From the NCBI GenBank assembly GCA_025210805.1, contig JAOAQX010000006.1, positions 62,001-126,000 of the forward strand: a stretch of DNA of 64,000 bases, in the 5' to 3' direction. A program made the translations under genes and the position numbers. Below the pieces are notes generated by a model. That model was given only the letters and a program-made list of their open reading frames with translations. It was not told the origin of the DNA and searched no databases. This document shows, piece by piece, positions 44,586-54,413 of the stretch (its first letter is position 1; each line of letters begins with the position of its first letter). The stretch comes from Flavobacteriales bacterium. GTDB lineage: Bacteria > Bacteroidota > Bacteroidia > Flavobacteriales > CAJXXR01.

Positions 44586-45779
44586 ATGAGCAATATATTT
44601 TCAAAGATACTTTTATTGAGCCTTTTTACAGCTTTAAATAGTTTTTTGTTATCAGCTCAAGACCATACCAAAAAGGAAATTAAAGAAAATCATTTTAACA
44701 ATCTTATTAAAGCATTAACTCACAAAGATTATAACTCAATTTCACATTCAAAAATAATTTTAAGATATTATTATCCCAATAACAAAGTGCAGGCCTTAAA
44801 AGAGATGTATTGGACAGGCAGTATTGTAAATGGAAAACCTAATGGAAAAGGTGAAGGTTTGGAGATAATAGACAATAAACTCTATCTCTTACAAGGAACA
44901 TATAATGAGGGCATTCCTTTAGGAGATTTTATATTTGCTCAATTTGAAATGAAAAATAACTTCTATAATGCAAAATTATTTAAGGGTATAAATGTTTCAT
45001 TTGGTAAATTATCAGAAAACAGGCAATCAATAAAATTCGACAATGGATTTTTTGCTTTTGTAGATAAGGATGGTAGAAGAGTCACGGAGCATCTATTTAA
45101 AGAAGTTATTTCTCCATTTAACAATAAACAAGCTACTGTTATCAATAAAGATAATCAAGAAATTATTATTAACCACTTAGGTGAATTTATATCCTATTCT
45201 GATAAACAAAAAGCTATTTTAGAGAAAGAAGAACAAGAAAATGAACGATTTTTGAAACAAAATGGATATCCAAAAATTGTATCAACAAAATCGTCTAAAG
45301 TTTTTTTAGATACAGAATATACTCATACATATTCTGATGGTATTGTAGCTCGTTATTACAAAGGTGGTTTATCAGGTAAATTTAATATTTTAGAAAGAGG
45401 AAAAAGAAGATACTATTATAGGGAAGAGGCTATTAAAAAATCAGCATGGTATATTACCAAGAAAGGATATTATCCTGAAGATGATGAAGGGTTCTATCCT
45501 GCTACAGATAATTCAAACGATTATTCATATCAAGAAACACCATGCGATTGTAATATCAATCTTGAAAAATCAACAATGCCTAAAACGGCAAAAGACTGGT
45601 TAGGCTCTTATAATAAAGAAGGTAGAATTGTTATGGAAAACGGAGATCAATTTGTGTTTTTTTATAATGGAAATAAAGATATCTTTTATCGATACAGTGG
45701 TTTTGATAAAATTAAATATAATGACTTAAATGATATCATAAAATATTTTAAGGATGAATGTAGCAAAAGGTGTCAATAA
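44586..45779 (+). CDS. Exported hypothetical protein with MORN/WG-like strands
   Basis: 397 residues. A signal peptide (to LLSAQ) is followed by segments like MYWTGSIVNGKPNGKGEGLE and GTYNEGIPLGDFIFAQ, reminiscent of MORN repeats, and by FFAFVDKDGRRVTE, like WG repeats. The C-terminal part has a CDCN motif. No function is known. It is the last gene of the module, just before the duplicated ATPase 3' end. Confidence 0.6.
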   Translation: MSNIFSKILLLSLFTALNSFLLSAQDHTKKEIKENHFNNLIKALTHKDYNSISHSKIILRYYYPNNKVQALKEMYWTGSIVNGKPNGKGEGLEIIDNKLYLLQGTYNEGIPLGDFIFAQFEMKNNFYNAKLFKGINVSFGKLSENRQSIKFDNGFFAFVDKDGRRVTEHLFKEVISPFNNKQATVINKDNQEIIINHLGEFISYSDKQKAILEKEEQENERFLKQNGYPKIVSTKSSKVFLDTEYTHTYSDGIVARYYKGGLSGKFNILERGKRRYYYREEAIKKSAWYITKKGYYPEDDEGFYPATDNSNDYSYQETPCDCNINLEKSTMPKTAKDWLGSYNKEGRIVMENGDQFVFFYNGNKDIFYRYSGFDKIKYNDLNDIIKYFKDECSKRCQ

Positions 45780-45811
45780 AGGAAAATTCAGAAAGTTATT
45801 CACGCTCTTAT

Positions 45812-46132
45812 AGCAAACAACTTGGTAGCATAGAAGAAACAACACTTAGTAACGTTGGGGCATTTTTTGTTGGAAACTCGAACAGCAAAGAAACCCTACA
45901 AATAGTTAGTAGTATTTCGGATATTCCTATGATGGACTTAAAAGCTACACCTAATTATCATTTTTGGTTTAACTCCAATGATCAATTCTTACAATTTAAA
46001 GTTTCGGATGAATTGTTGGATGTACCAAATAATTTTGAAACCATCAAAACTGCTTCATTGTCTTATTATGGTAAGCATGGAGAAGAAAATAATGATGCTC
46101 AAAAGAAAGAAAAGCCTAGATTTGGGTTGTAA
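45812..46132 (+). pseudogene. 321-bp duplicated 3' end of the TraD-like ATPase
   Basis: Encodes the last 106 residues of the ATPase at 39521 (from SKQLGSIEETTLSN to KKEKPRFGL) with a few substitutions, preceded by unrelated sequence; a GTG at 45770 gives a short spurious ORF. It is a direct repeat of 40826-41146. It could be a scar of a tandem duplication or of an insertion that rebuilt the gene end. Confidence 0.85.
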
Positions 46133-47017
46133 TTATTCCATATACTGCTCCAAATCGGATTCATGTTTCGCAAATATTTGTTCTTGATGATGATTATGTA
46201 TTTTATCATTTAAGAACCTTATTTTCGATTCTTCTGTTATACACACTTTTCGCTCTTTTATATCTTTATTTTGAATGTACAGAGCTTTGCTTGGAGATAT
46301 AGGATAGTATAATTCAAATCCCATAGGGATTCCTTTTTCGTCTTTATCACTTTTAACATTTATTACAGGTTGGTCTCCTGTAATAAAATTTATATCAGTA
46401 CAGTTATTTATTATTTGTACATAACCATTTGAAAAAATCCAATTACCAATGATATCAGATTGAAATAACAAAATAACATCAGCAATCCCTTGAAAATTCA
46501 AGCTATGATAATAATCTGGCATTGATACATTTGATGTTTTTTTAAAGGAATCAAGGCTTCCTAAAATGGCTTTTTTCATTTTATTGGTTCGCATATATTG
46601 ACACCCTATGAAAAAACTAAATTGATTCAAATCTTCCGTATTTTTTAAGAATGATAAATCGTCTTTATATATCTTATCTAGTAAAGGGATAAAATTGGTT
46701 TCAACTATTCCATGAAAATCTTCTAATCCACACTTTTGCAAATATTCATCCCAATTTGTAGTCTTATCATACATCGAGATTAATCGGTTTAAACTTTGGA
46801 AAGCAGAAGGATGATATTGTTTTAAGTGACCTTCAATAAATTTATTATCAATATCAGTTAACTTTGTAGACTCATAAAAAAACTTTCGAACTGCTACATT
46901 TTTGCTATTTGTTGTAAATAAAAATTTATTGTTTCGTAAACAACAAATTTGTTCATTGTTAGTCCATGGTTTTAAATAATGTTTCCAAACATAATGCTGA
47001 TTTTTCTTTAGTTTCAT
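46133..47017 (-). CDS. DUF4238-family protein
   Basis: 294 residues. N-terminal KKNQHYVWKHYLKPWT and a later NFITGDQPVINV match the DUF4238 pattern (QHYVxxxYLxxF..., SDxPV). Members are common in mobile elements and some phage-defence loci; the molecular role is unknown. It lies 3 bp from the end of the replication-relaxation gene and ends next to the duplicated ATPase end. No in-frame TGA. Confidence 0.75.
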   Translation of the reverse strand: MKLKKNQHYVWKHYLKPWTNNEQICCLRNNKFLFTTNSKNVAVRKFFYESTKLTDIDNKFIEGHLKQYHPSAFQSLNRLISMYDKTTNWDEYLQKCGLEDFHGIVETNFIPLLDKIYKDDLSFLKNTEDLNQFSFFIGCQYMRTNKMKKAILGSLDSFKKTSNVSMPDYYHSLNFQGIADVILLFQSDIIGNWIFSNGYVQIINNCTDINFITGDQPVINVKSDKDEKGIPMGFELYYPISPSKALYIQNKDIKERKVCITEESKIRFLNDKIHNHHQEQIFAKHESDLEQYME

Positions 47018-47020
47018 AAC

Positions 47021-47797
47021 TTATATACTTTGCCAATTCTCAAAAACAAAATACACTCTAAAACCCTCAAAATCTTCATCCTGTTCAAATTTTTCTTTAA
47101 CAGATTTTAAAACACTTTCGTGTTCAAAAACACAAAGCACCCTGTTTGCTTTATCGAAATTGTATTTGATACTTGCCGAACCTTCAATAAGAGCTTCACG
47201 ATGTTTAAGTAAAGTTTCATAAGGGCGTTTTATTCCTTTGTCGCAAAACATTTCAAAAAGCCAAAGCCTTTTTTCTCCTTTTGCAGTTTCTGTCATAAAA
47301 ATAGCATCGGGAATCATATAATTACCATTCTTTAAATTGACTTTGTTTTTTGCCCTAGTTCCATTTTGAGATTTTACCAATTTGTCAAAATAATAGTCAA
47401 ACCACAATAGCGAACCACCTTCTTTTTGAAGTTGTAAGTATTGGTTTATTATACAACCAATAGTATATTTTCTATGAAAATAATCACGAGTAAAAACCGT
47501 AGTAGAACCTTTAGGAACTTTTATTTTATCTTCCTCTAATATATACTCCTCTACCAATAATTCTTTGGCTTTTGGTTTAAGGAAATACAAGGTTTCGGCT
47601 CTACCATGATTTGGCACAAAAGGAAAAGGAATTTCTCCGATTAAAGCTCCTCTACCATTTTTAAGTTTTGTTAAGTTGGTATTTATGTTTGTTCTTTGAG
47701 TAGCAACCTTTAGTTGAACCATTTGAGAAATGGTCAAGAATTTGAACTTCGCAAGAGCAATAAGAATGTTGGTTTTTGTAGGCGATAAAGACTGCAT
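47021..47797 (-). CDS. Replication-relaxation family protein
   Basis: 258 residues. The N-terminal winged helix (ILIALAKFKFLTISQMVQLK), then LKNGRGALIGEIPF and LYFLKPKAKELL, and a restriction-like C-terminal half (IPDAIFM..KRLWLFEMFCD) match the 'replication-relaxation' family, often encoded beside TraD/VirD4-like ATPases on plasmids. Here it is downstream of the UGA-containing ATPase. No in-frame TGA itself. Confidence 0.7.
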   Translation of the reverse strand: MQSLSPTKTNILIALAKFKFLTISQMVQLKVATQRTNINTNLTKLKNGRGALIGEIPFPFVPNHGRAETLYFLKPKAKELLVEEYILEEDKIKVPKGSTTVFTRDYFHRKYTIGCIINQYLQLQKEGGSLLWFDYYFDKLVKSQNGTRAKNKVNLKNGNYMIPDAIFMTETAKGEKRLWLFEMFCDKGIKRPYETLLKHREALIEGSASIKYNFDKANRVLCVFEHESVLKSVKEKFEQDEDFEGFRVYFVFENWQSI

Positions 47798-47825
47798 AAG
47801 TTTTGTTTTCGATTTTTAAAAGTAC

Positions 47826-49130
47826 TTAATTAAGTGGGAATTTTGGCTTTTCTTTTTGATGTTTCTTTCTTATTTGCGGAATTTCTATCTTCCTATAAAA
47901 ACGCTTCAATATGCGTTTTTTAAGTTTATTAACCCCCTCTCTTGTTAACCTTAAAAAAGGTTTATTAAGTGCCATTGTCCCCTTAAATCTTAATGGTGTT
48001 CCATCTCCAATTTTATACATAAATTCAAAACTTTTCATGGCTTCTAATTCATGAGATTTTACTCCAATTTCTTTTGACAGGATTGATAACGATTTGTTTC
48101 CATTCCTTCAAATAACTTTTATATCCGTATTATTCAATAAACTTTGCAACAATCTACTAGGCTCTATATCTGTTACATTCTGATTAGCTAAAACTAGATA
48201 AACCCCAAACTTTCTTGCTTCCTTTAAAATGATATCAATACTAGGACTGATGTAGTTTTGAGCTTCATCAATAAACAAATAACATTTTTTTCTAAATCTC
48301 TTAGGTTGCTTAATTCTATTTTGGGCGATACTTTGAATAATGGCAACTACAAAGCGACCAAAAATTTGAGAAGTTTCTGTTCCCAAATAACCTTTAGCAA
48401 GGTTGAAGATAAGAATGCTTCATTTTTGCATTTCTTTCTGAATGGAAAGCGTATTTTCTCCTGTTACCAAACGATAGAAGCTTGGCTTATTAAGAATACT
48501 TTGCAATTTGGTTTGTAAACTGGCTTTGGTAATATTGTAAATACTGTTATGAAATTCGGTTGCAAAGAATTGTGATTCTTGTGGATTGTTACTTTGAACT
48601 CCCCATTGAACCAAATCTTTATTGGCTTCATCATTCATAAAACGTTGTAAATCTCACAAAGAAGCATCTCATTTTTTGAGTAAAACTGATATACAAGGAT
48701 AAAGCACCGCTTCCATATTATGAGAGAATTGAGCAGATGGTAATAATTCCTTAAAAACGGCTACCAAATACTGGGTAGTAATATCAATACTATGTTCATC
48801 CGTTTTCTCTATCTGAAACGGATTTATTACAGGTGTATATTCAGAATCTAAAAAAGGGTCTATATACACTACCCTATTATTATCGTCATTGGCATAAAAA
48901 TTTCTTATTTCTTTGGCTACGTCTCCATGTGGGTCGATAAACACTAAACTAAGATTTTTCTTCTTGGCACTCCTCTTTTGCAATAGATAAAAGAAAGCCT
49001 TTAGAAACTCACTTTTACCACTTCCACTTTTCCCAGTTACATAAATATGCTTTCCTAAATCATTTCTAAAAAATCATTTAAAACGGTTGGATAATTTCCA
49101 ATTTCCGTAGGCACGAAATAATGTATTCAT
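47826..49130 (-). CDS. TraD/VirD4-like ATPase, copy 2, with five in-frame UGA codons
   Basis: One uninterrupted frame of 434 codons from ATG 49128-49130 to TAA 47826-47828, broken only by TGA at 49074-49076, 48669-48671, 48654-48656, 48420-48422 and 48108-48110. Motifs span the breaks: P-loop VTGKSGSGKSEF, FIDPHGDVAKE, IFNLAKGYLGTE, Walker B LFIDEAQNYIS, LANQNVTDIEPS. Aligned with the ATPase at 39521, the UGA in LLKK-x-DASL matches G of LLKQGNCSL, the UGA in IKVI-x-RNGNK matches G of FFVGNSNSK, and the UGA in QK-x-SILIF falls where this family normally has Gly-Lys; another matches Ser. No frameshift or TAA/TAG occurs, which is not what random decay gives. Confidence 0.85.
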
Positions 49131-49283
49131 TTTTTGTTTTGGTTGAATTTTAAATTGCAACGTCTAAGATATTTGTGTGTAAGAAAAATGCAACAAATTT
49201 TCTCTTTATGCTCAACCTTTGTTATGTATTATTGGTATATTTAGGGTCGATATATCTTTATAATTCTATTCTCATAAATCCTA

Positions 49284-51515
49284 ATGATAACAAAAATAAA
49301 ACTAGACAATGTTGCTTCGTATAACAATTCAGTTGAAATTCTAGACCTTAAAAAGGTAAACTTCTTCTTTGGTTACAATGGAACTGGTAAATCTACAATT
49401 GGGAGATTATTTTATAACGAAAGTTTAGAAGATGATAATAAATCAGATATATTTTCGAATTGTTTAATAGAAGGTTTTAATAAAGACACACATGATATTT
49501 TAGTGTATAACCAAGAATTTATTTCAAGAAATTTCATAGAAAAAGATAAATTAAAAGGAATATTCTCATTGAACGAGCAAAATGATGAGATTGAACAACA
49601 AATACAATTGATTAATGATAAAAAAACTGCTAAAGAAATTTTCCTAAATGAAACTTTAGTAAAATTATTAGATAAAAATCAACAAAGAATAAAATCGAAA
49701 GAGAACGAATTATTACAATTTTGTTTTACAAAAAGACTTCTTTTTAAGGATTTCCATAAAATTCCACTAAAGCATAGTGGAAGTAAAAAAAGATTTGTTG
49801 AAGAAATAAGAAATTTATTATCTCAAGTTAATGAAAATGACATTACTATTTCTGAATTAACTCAAGGATATGAAAGATACTTTGAAAACGAAATAACTAA
49901 AATAACTAAAGAAATAGGTTTTGAATATTTTTTTCAAATTCTAAAAATTGAAAGTAAAATAAACACTCTACTTTCAGAAATAATAATTGGAAATAATGAT
50001 GTTGATATAGCCAATTTGATAGATGAACTAAATATAAGTTCTTGGGTTGATGAAGGAAGAAAAACAATTAAAGAAGATATTTGTCCATTTTGTCAAAAGA
50101 AAACTATAGATCAGTCTTTTAAATCGAAACTTGAGCAATATTTCGACAAAACCTATTTAGAGAAAAAGAATGAGATTTCAAATATCCTTACACAATATAA
50201 TCAGCTAAAAACCGCTTTAATTAGCAAGTTGCAGGAGTTGACATCTGATTATAACATAGATAATTCAGTAAGTAATTTACACGCTGATTTAACAACATTC
50301 TTTAATAATAACATTAAAGAAATAGAAGAAAAACTGCTAAAGACTAATGAACGTAAAAGTATAACCTCAATTAAGAATTTTTACATTAGATTCTTAAAAA
50401 TCAATTATAACTTAATAACTCATAATCAGGAAGTTGATAATATTGAAAGTCATAGAAATGAATTAATTGATAAGATTTGGTTGTATATGGCAAAAGAATG
50501 TCTTTCTGAAATAGCAGATTCTGACAATGAAATATTGAAAATAAATAAATTAGTAGAACGTATAAATAATTCTAAAGAGAGAACCATTGCTAAAATTAGT
50601 ACATTTAATTCAAATATTGTCGAATTAAGACAAACTACCATTAATACAAGTGATGCTGTAGAAAGTATAAATAATACACTAGAATTAAGTGGGTTTACAG
50701 GTTTTACTATTAAAGAAACAGTAGGCTCAGAAAACACATACTATTTAGATAGAGAAGGTTCAAATAATGTATTCAAATCACTAAGTGAAGGAGAAAAAAA
50801 TTTTATAGCATTTTTGTATTTTTCGGAAACTTGTAAAGGAAATTTTGAAACCGAAAACAATAAGAAAAAAATATTAATTATAGATGACCCTGTATCCAGT
50901 ATGGATAATCAAATTCTATTTATTGTTTCTACTTTAATACAAAAATTAATAAGACAAAAAGGCTCTAGTAGACCTGAAAAAAGAGAATTAGAAAATCAGT
51001 ACTTAGAACAGATATTTATTCTTTCTCATAATGTTTATTTCTACAAAGAGGTTTCCCTTGATTTCAGACCAATTTGCTTAGAAAGGAATCATTATCATAT
51101 AACAAAACTTGGGAACGATTCCCATATCGAGACAAAAGGGCAAAAATGCTTTATTAAAAATGATTATTTTATGTTATGGGATTCATTAAAAAATCTTAAA
51201 AATGAAAATAACTCATTGCATAAAATTACAATCTATAACACAATGAGAAGAATCCTAGAATCGTATGCCAGTTTTATTGGTCACGGTTCTGATAGTTGGA
51301 GTTCAATCTCAGATATAGACTCATCGACTCCAAGTTTTAATATTACAAGTGCTTTAATTTCTGAAATTAATGATGCAAGTCATGGGGTATATCCATTAGA
51401 TAATTTATATTATCAAAGGATTCATAACGCCTCCAATCAAGATTTATTTGATTCATTTGAAATCATATTTAACACACTCAATCAAGAACATTATAATAAA
51501 ATGATGATTGATTAA
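49284..51515 (+). CDS. RloC-like AAA ATPase (AAA_13), putative anticodon nuclease
   Basis: 743 residues. N-terminal ABC/SMC-type P-loop (FGYNGTGKST, ~30), long coiled coil with a zinc-hook-like CPFC (~270), signature SLSEGEKNF (~500) and Walker B ILIIDDPVSSMD (~535). The C-terminal domain has RRILE (RxxxE) and a downstream His (INDASHG), the order of the Arg-Glu-His triad of PrrC/RloC anticodon nucleases. Such proteins cut host tRNA in response to DNA damage or phage. It has its own upstream region and no in-frame TGA. Another AAA_13 defence ATPase is an alternative. Confidence 0.72.
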   Translation: MITKIKLDNVASYNNSVEILDLKKVNFFFGYNGTGKSTIGRLFYNESLEDDNKSDIFSNCLIEGFNKDTHDILVYNQEFISRNFIEKDKLKGIFSLNEQNDEIEQQIQLINDKKTAKEIFLNETLVKLLDKNQQRIKSKENELLQFCFTKRLLFKDFHKIPLKHSGSKKRFVEEIRNLLSQVNENDITISELTQGYERYFENEITKITKEIGFEYFFQILKIESKINTLLSEIIIGNNDVDIANLIDELNISSWVDEGRKTIKEDICPFCQKKTIDQSFKSKLEQYFDKTYLEKKNEISNILTQYNQLKTALISKLQELTSDYNIDNSVSNLHADLTTFFNNNIKEIEEKLLKTNERKSITSIKNFYIRFLKINYNLITHNQEVDNIESHRNELIDKIWLYMAKECLSEIADSDNEILKINKLVERINNSKERTIAKISTFNSNIVELRQTTINTSDAVESINNTLELSGFTGFTIKETVGSENTYYLDREGSNNVFKSLSEGEKNFIAFLYFSETCKGNFETENNKKKILIIDDPVSSMDNQILFIVSTLIQKLIRQKGSSRPEKRELENQYLEQIFILSHNVYFYKEVSLDFRPICLERNHYHITKLGNDSHIETKGQKCFIKNDYFMLWDSLKNLKNENNSLHKITIYNTMRRILESYASFIGHGSDSWSSISDIDSSTPSFNITSALISEINDASHGVYPLDNLYYQRIHNASNQDLFDSFEIIFNTLNQEHYNKMMID

Positions 51516-52058
51516 GAATTCTTTAAAAGAAAAGACTCCTCTCTTTTCGTTAAAGAAAGAAAAATAATATTTAATTATATTATTTAGGTTACGAGTCATT
51601 GCATACCCCTTATCATTACTGGGTTTGTTGTTTATCTAAGTATATAACCAAAGTATAGAGTAAAGTATAGATATACAACACTCCTCTACTTAATAAATGG
51701 TTAATAAATACTTGAAAAAAGATTAATTAATATTTATAAAGATTAAAACTCCTCTACTATGACTTATATAGGCAAAATACATTAGGTGTTTATAAATCAT
51801 TTATTAATCTTTAATAAAGAAATAATGGTATTTAAGTAACCCTTAATAATAGCTTTATAAAGAAAAATTAACTCTAAAAACCACTTGAATATTACTTATT
51901 ACTTAGTATTCTAAGTATAGTTAATTAAGTTGGCATCATTTTCTTATTAAGCTTTAATTAACCGTTTAATAAACAAAATAAAGTATTAAAAAGGTTAAAA
52001 AAGTATCGAAAAGAACAGAGCGATATCTTTATGGAAGTTTTTATTTTTTAGGGTAAAA
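51516..52058. other. AT-rich region upstream of the replication genes
   Basis: 543 bp without a credible gene, even when TGA is allowed as a sense codon. It starts with a terminator-like hairpin (GAAAAGA/TCTTTTC, ~51529-51549) after the RloC-like gene. It contains ACTCCTCTACT twice (51680-51690, 51748-51758) and many TTAATAAA-type motifs. It may belong to the origin. Confidence 0.5.
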
Positions 52059-52586
52059 ATGATACGTGTTACCGAAGCAATCTCTATGCTTAAAACATCT
52101 GCACCTACCTTTTATAAGCGGATAAAAAAAGAAGGGATTCAGCTACATTCTAAAATGAATAAAAATGGAAAGGGGAGTTATATTCTATTAAATGATTTGG
52201 AGTTATTAGCCAATAGAATGGGGAAAAAACTTGATGATGATAATGAAGAAGAAGAGGAGTCTCAATTGGATGAAAAAACAAAACAAAGCACCAAAAGTAT
52301 TGAAGAGAATCAAATGCTCTTAAAAGAAAATTATGAGTTACAAATTCAAAACAAAACCTTAGAGTGAAAAATAGAGGAGTTTACAGGTTATGTTGAAATC
52401 TATAAACAACAATCAAAGGTTAACGAATTAAAGGTTGTAGAATTAGAAAATTCGAGAGTAGGGATGTATGGAGAACTTCTAAAAGTAAAAGTAGCTCTTT
52501 CTACCTATCAGGTATTATTCTACGCCATTCTCATTTTAGTAGCTGTTGCTATTCTGTTATTTTCTTTTGGTGTGATTCGTGTTTAG
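52059..52586 (+). CDS. HTH-membrane plasmid protein with one in-frame UGA
   Basis: 175 codons from ATG 52059 to TAG 52584, with one TGA at 52365-52367 (TLE-x-KIEEFTGYVE). N-terminal MerR-like HTH (RVTEAISMLKTSAPTFYKRI), acidic linker, coiled coil and a C-terminal TM helix (~153-172, VLFYAILILVAVAILLFSF). The layout recalls plasmid replication-associated DUF536-type proteins. In the standard code the coiled coil and TM anchor would be lost. It lies just before the iterons and rep. Confidence 0.75.
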
Positions 52587-52816
52587 TTAATAAAGGCTTA
52601 ATAAAGCAACCCTAAAATTGTAGTTTTTCGGGCGGAGGAGTCCCAATAAAAATTAAAAAATCTTTGAAATAAAGGGAAAAATATCACAACAACAAGAAAA
52701 TAGAGACTTTATTAACCCTTTATTAAGTTAGAATTGAAGTGTTGTGTATACTTATAAAGCTTAAATACTTACAGGTAAGCAAAAGTAGCTTGATATAAGG
52801 GTTTTAAGATAATGAA

Positions 52817-52979
52817 AACTACAAAAATAGGGTCAAAAACTACATATTTAGGGTAGATAACTACATTTTAATACCTGAATAACTACATTTCTAGGGTTAA
52901 TAGCTACAATTATAAGGTTTTGTGAAAATTATATTGAAAAACTACTTCAAAAAACTACAATTGTTTTAGGATGTAGTTT
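52817..52979. repeat. Iteron array (replication origin)
   Basis: AACTACA-type direct repeats begin at 52817, 52838, 52859, 52881 and 52902 (variant AGCTACA), spaced 21-22 bp, two helical turns; several continue with TTTAGGGT-like sequence. More copies start at 52940 and 52953, and an inverted copy (TGTAGTT, ~52973-52979) lies 20 bp before the rep start, a likely autoregulation site. This is a classic iteron origin for a Rep_3-type initiator. Confidence 0.8.
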
Positions 52980-52999
52980 TTATATACCAAAAATAAAAA

Positions 53000-54262
53000 A
53001 TGTCAAAAACAAAAAACATTGTAAAAAAGAGTCATTATTTAGTAAATGCGAGATTGGATTTCTCGATAACAGAAATAAGATTGTTTACAATAATGGTTTC
53101 TTGAATTTCTAACGATGATGAAGATTTTAAAACCTATAAGATACCCTTAAAAGACTTTATTGACACATTCAATATAAAGAATAAAAACATCTATAAAGAG
53201 CTCGAATTAACGACGGATAGGTTACTCAAAAAGGTAGTGAAAATTCCACTAGAGGAGGAAGGGAAGCAAAAAATATTCAAGACTTCTTTAGTAAGCTCCT
53301 TTAAATATAATATTGATGGAACTGGAGTTGTAGAAGCAACTTTTCATCCCGATTTAAAGCCTTATTTATTAAGACTAAAGAACCGTTTTCTAATGTACGA
53401 TATGAAAAACGTTCTTAATATCAGTAGTGCAAATTCTATTCGTATGTATGAACTTCTTAAATCTTTTGAAGGAATAAGAGAAAGAACTTTCTATGTAGAG
53501 GAGTTAAAAGAGATTTTGGGTGTAGAGCAAAAATATGATCGTTATTATAATTTTAAAAAGAGAATTATTGAGCAAGCTCAAAAAGACTTATTTAAGCATA
53601 CAGATATTGCTTTTACGTTTGATGAAATAAAGAAACCTTGAAAGAAAACTGTAGAAAAAATCAGATTTTATATATCAACCAACTTGAGCAATAAACCAAA
53701 GGTATCACAAGCAAAACAATTATTACAATTGGATGATAGCGAAAAGGTATTGCCTAAATGGGTTGATAAATTGAAAAAATATAACATTACTACAGAAATG
53801 ATTGAAACCAACCTTTTAAAGAAATACGAACCCCAATACATCGAAGAAAGTTTAAAGTATTGTGAAAACTACTTTAATCAATCTAATGTAAAAAATCAGG
53901 CTTGATATATCTTAAAGGCATTAGAAAATTGATATTTCAAAGAGCAAATAGAAAATGACAAACAAAAGAACAAACAGAAAAGCGATAATCAGAAGAAAGT
54001 AGAGGAGTTAAATCAACGTAAAAAGGCTTTTTCAAGGTATTTAAATGAACTTTCTGATGAAAGATATACCAAACTAGGTATTGAACAAAAAGAGGAGTTT
54101 AAAAATGAGTTTGATACCCTAATTGTAAAAAACACAATATTCTCAAAAGTTTATAGAGAGAAAGGCTTTGAACATCCCGTTATAGAAAGTCAGCGAAAGA
54201 GCTTTTTGCAGAAAAAATTATTAACCGATTTAGAACGCAATATTGACAATTTCAAAAAATAA
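53000..54262 (+). CDS. Rep_3-type replication initiator with four in-frame UGA codons
   Basis: One frame of 420 codons from ATG 53000 to TAA 54260 with TGA at 53102, 53639, 53903 and 53930 only. Content fits a two-winged-helix plasmid initiator: SHYLVNARLDFSITEIRLFT, IPLKDFIDTFNIKNKNIYKE, SANSIRMYELLKSFEGIRER, KKRIIEQAQKDLF, then IAFTFDEIKKP-x-KKTVEKIRF, where related proteins usually have KKG(R/K). NQA-x-YILKALEN-x-YF near the C-terminus resembles the N.AGYL..AI pattern. In the present host it would stop after 34 residues, so the origin is probably silent and the element maintained only by integration. Confidence 0.85.
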
Positions 54263-54306
54263 TGTTTTGTATCTTTGTAACAAACATTCGTTCTTTATCA
54301 TAATTT

Positions 54307-54358
54307 GTTTGTCAGAAAATTGAGGAAGTTTGTCACTGTTTGTCATAATTGTTTGTCA
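54307..54358. repeat. Four GTTTGTCA repeats near the right end
   Basis: Copies at 54307, 54328, 54338 and 54351, between rep and the tRNA genes, 165-215 bp inside the right core site. The same octamer occurs in the first codons of the recombinase (29849). They could be arm-type integrase or excisionase sites. Confidence 0.45.
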
Positions 54359-54371
54359 CTTCCAAAAAAAT

Positions 54372-54402
54372 AACCTCAAATTCTAAGAGAAAATGAGGTT
54401 AA
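54372..54402 (-). terminator. Terminator of the element-borne tRNA-Leu
   Basis: TAACCTCA / TGAGGTTA stem followed on the minus strand by a T run, 12 nt after the tRNA 3' end. Confidence 0.8.
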
Positions 54403-54413
54403 TTAAAAGTGAG

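Noticed and set aside
45770..46132. Stand-alone 120-aa protein
   Set aside because: It is the duplicated 3' end of the ATPase gene joined to unrelated codons.
47826..54262. In-frame TGA as ordinary pseudogene decay
   Set aside because: All 18 interruptions are TGA, none is TAA or TAG, and no frameshift is needed over about 1,275 codons in five genes; random decay would give a mixture.
37190..54262. UGA read as tryptophan or selenocysteine
   Set aside because: The genes also use TGG for Trp, and most comparable UGA positions fall on Gly. Selenocysteine is not expected at many sites in Rep or an ATPase, and no SECIS-like context was seen. Trp cannot be excluded for every single site.
29837..54262. 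Complete conjugative element (ICE)
   Set aside because: Two TraD-like ATPases are present, but I found no relaxase, VirB4/TraG secretion set or Bacteroidota tra operon.
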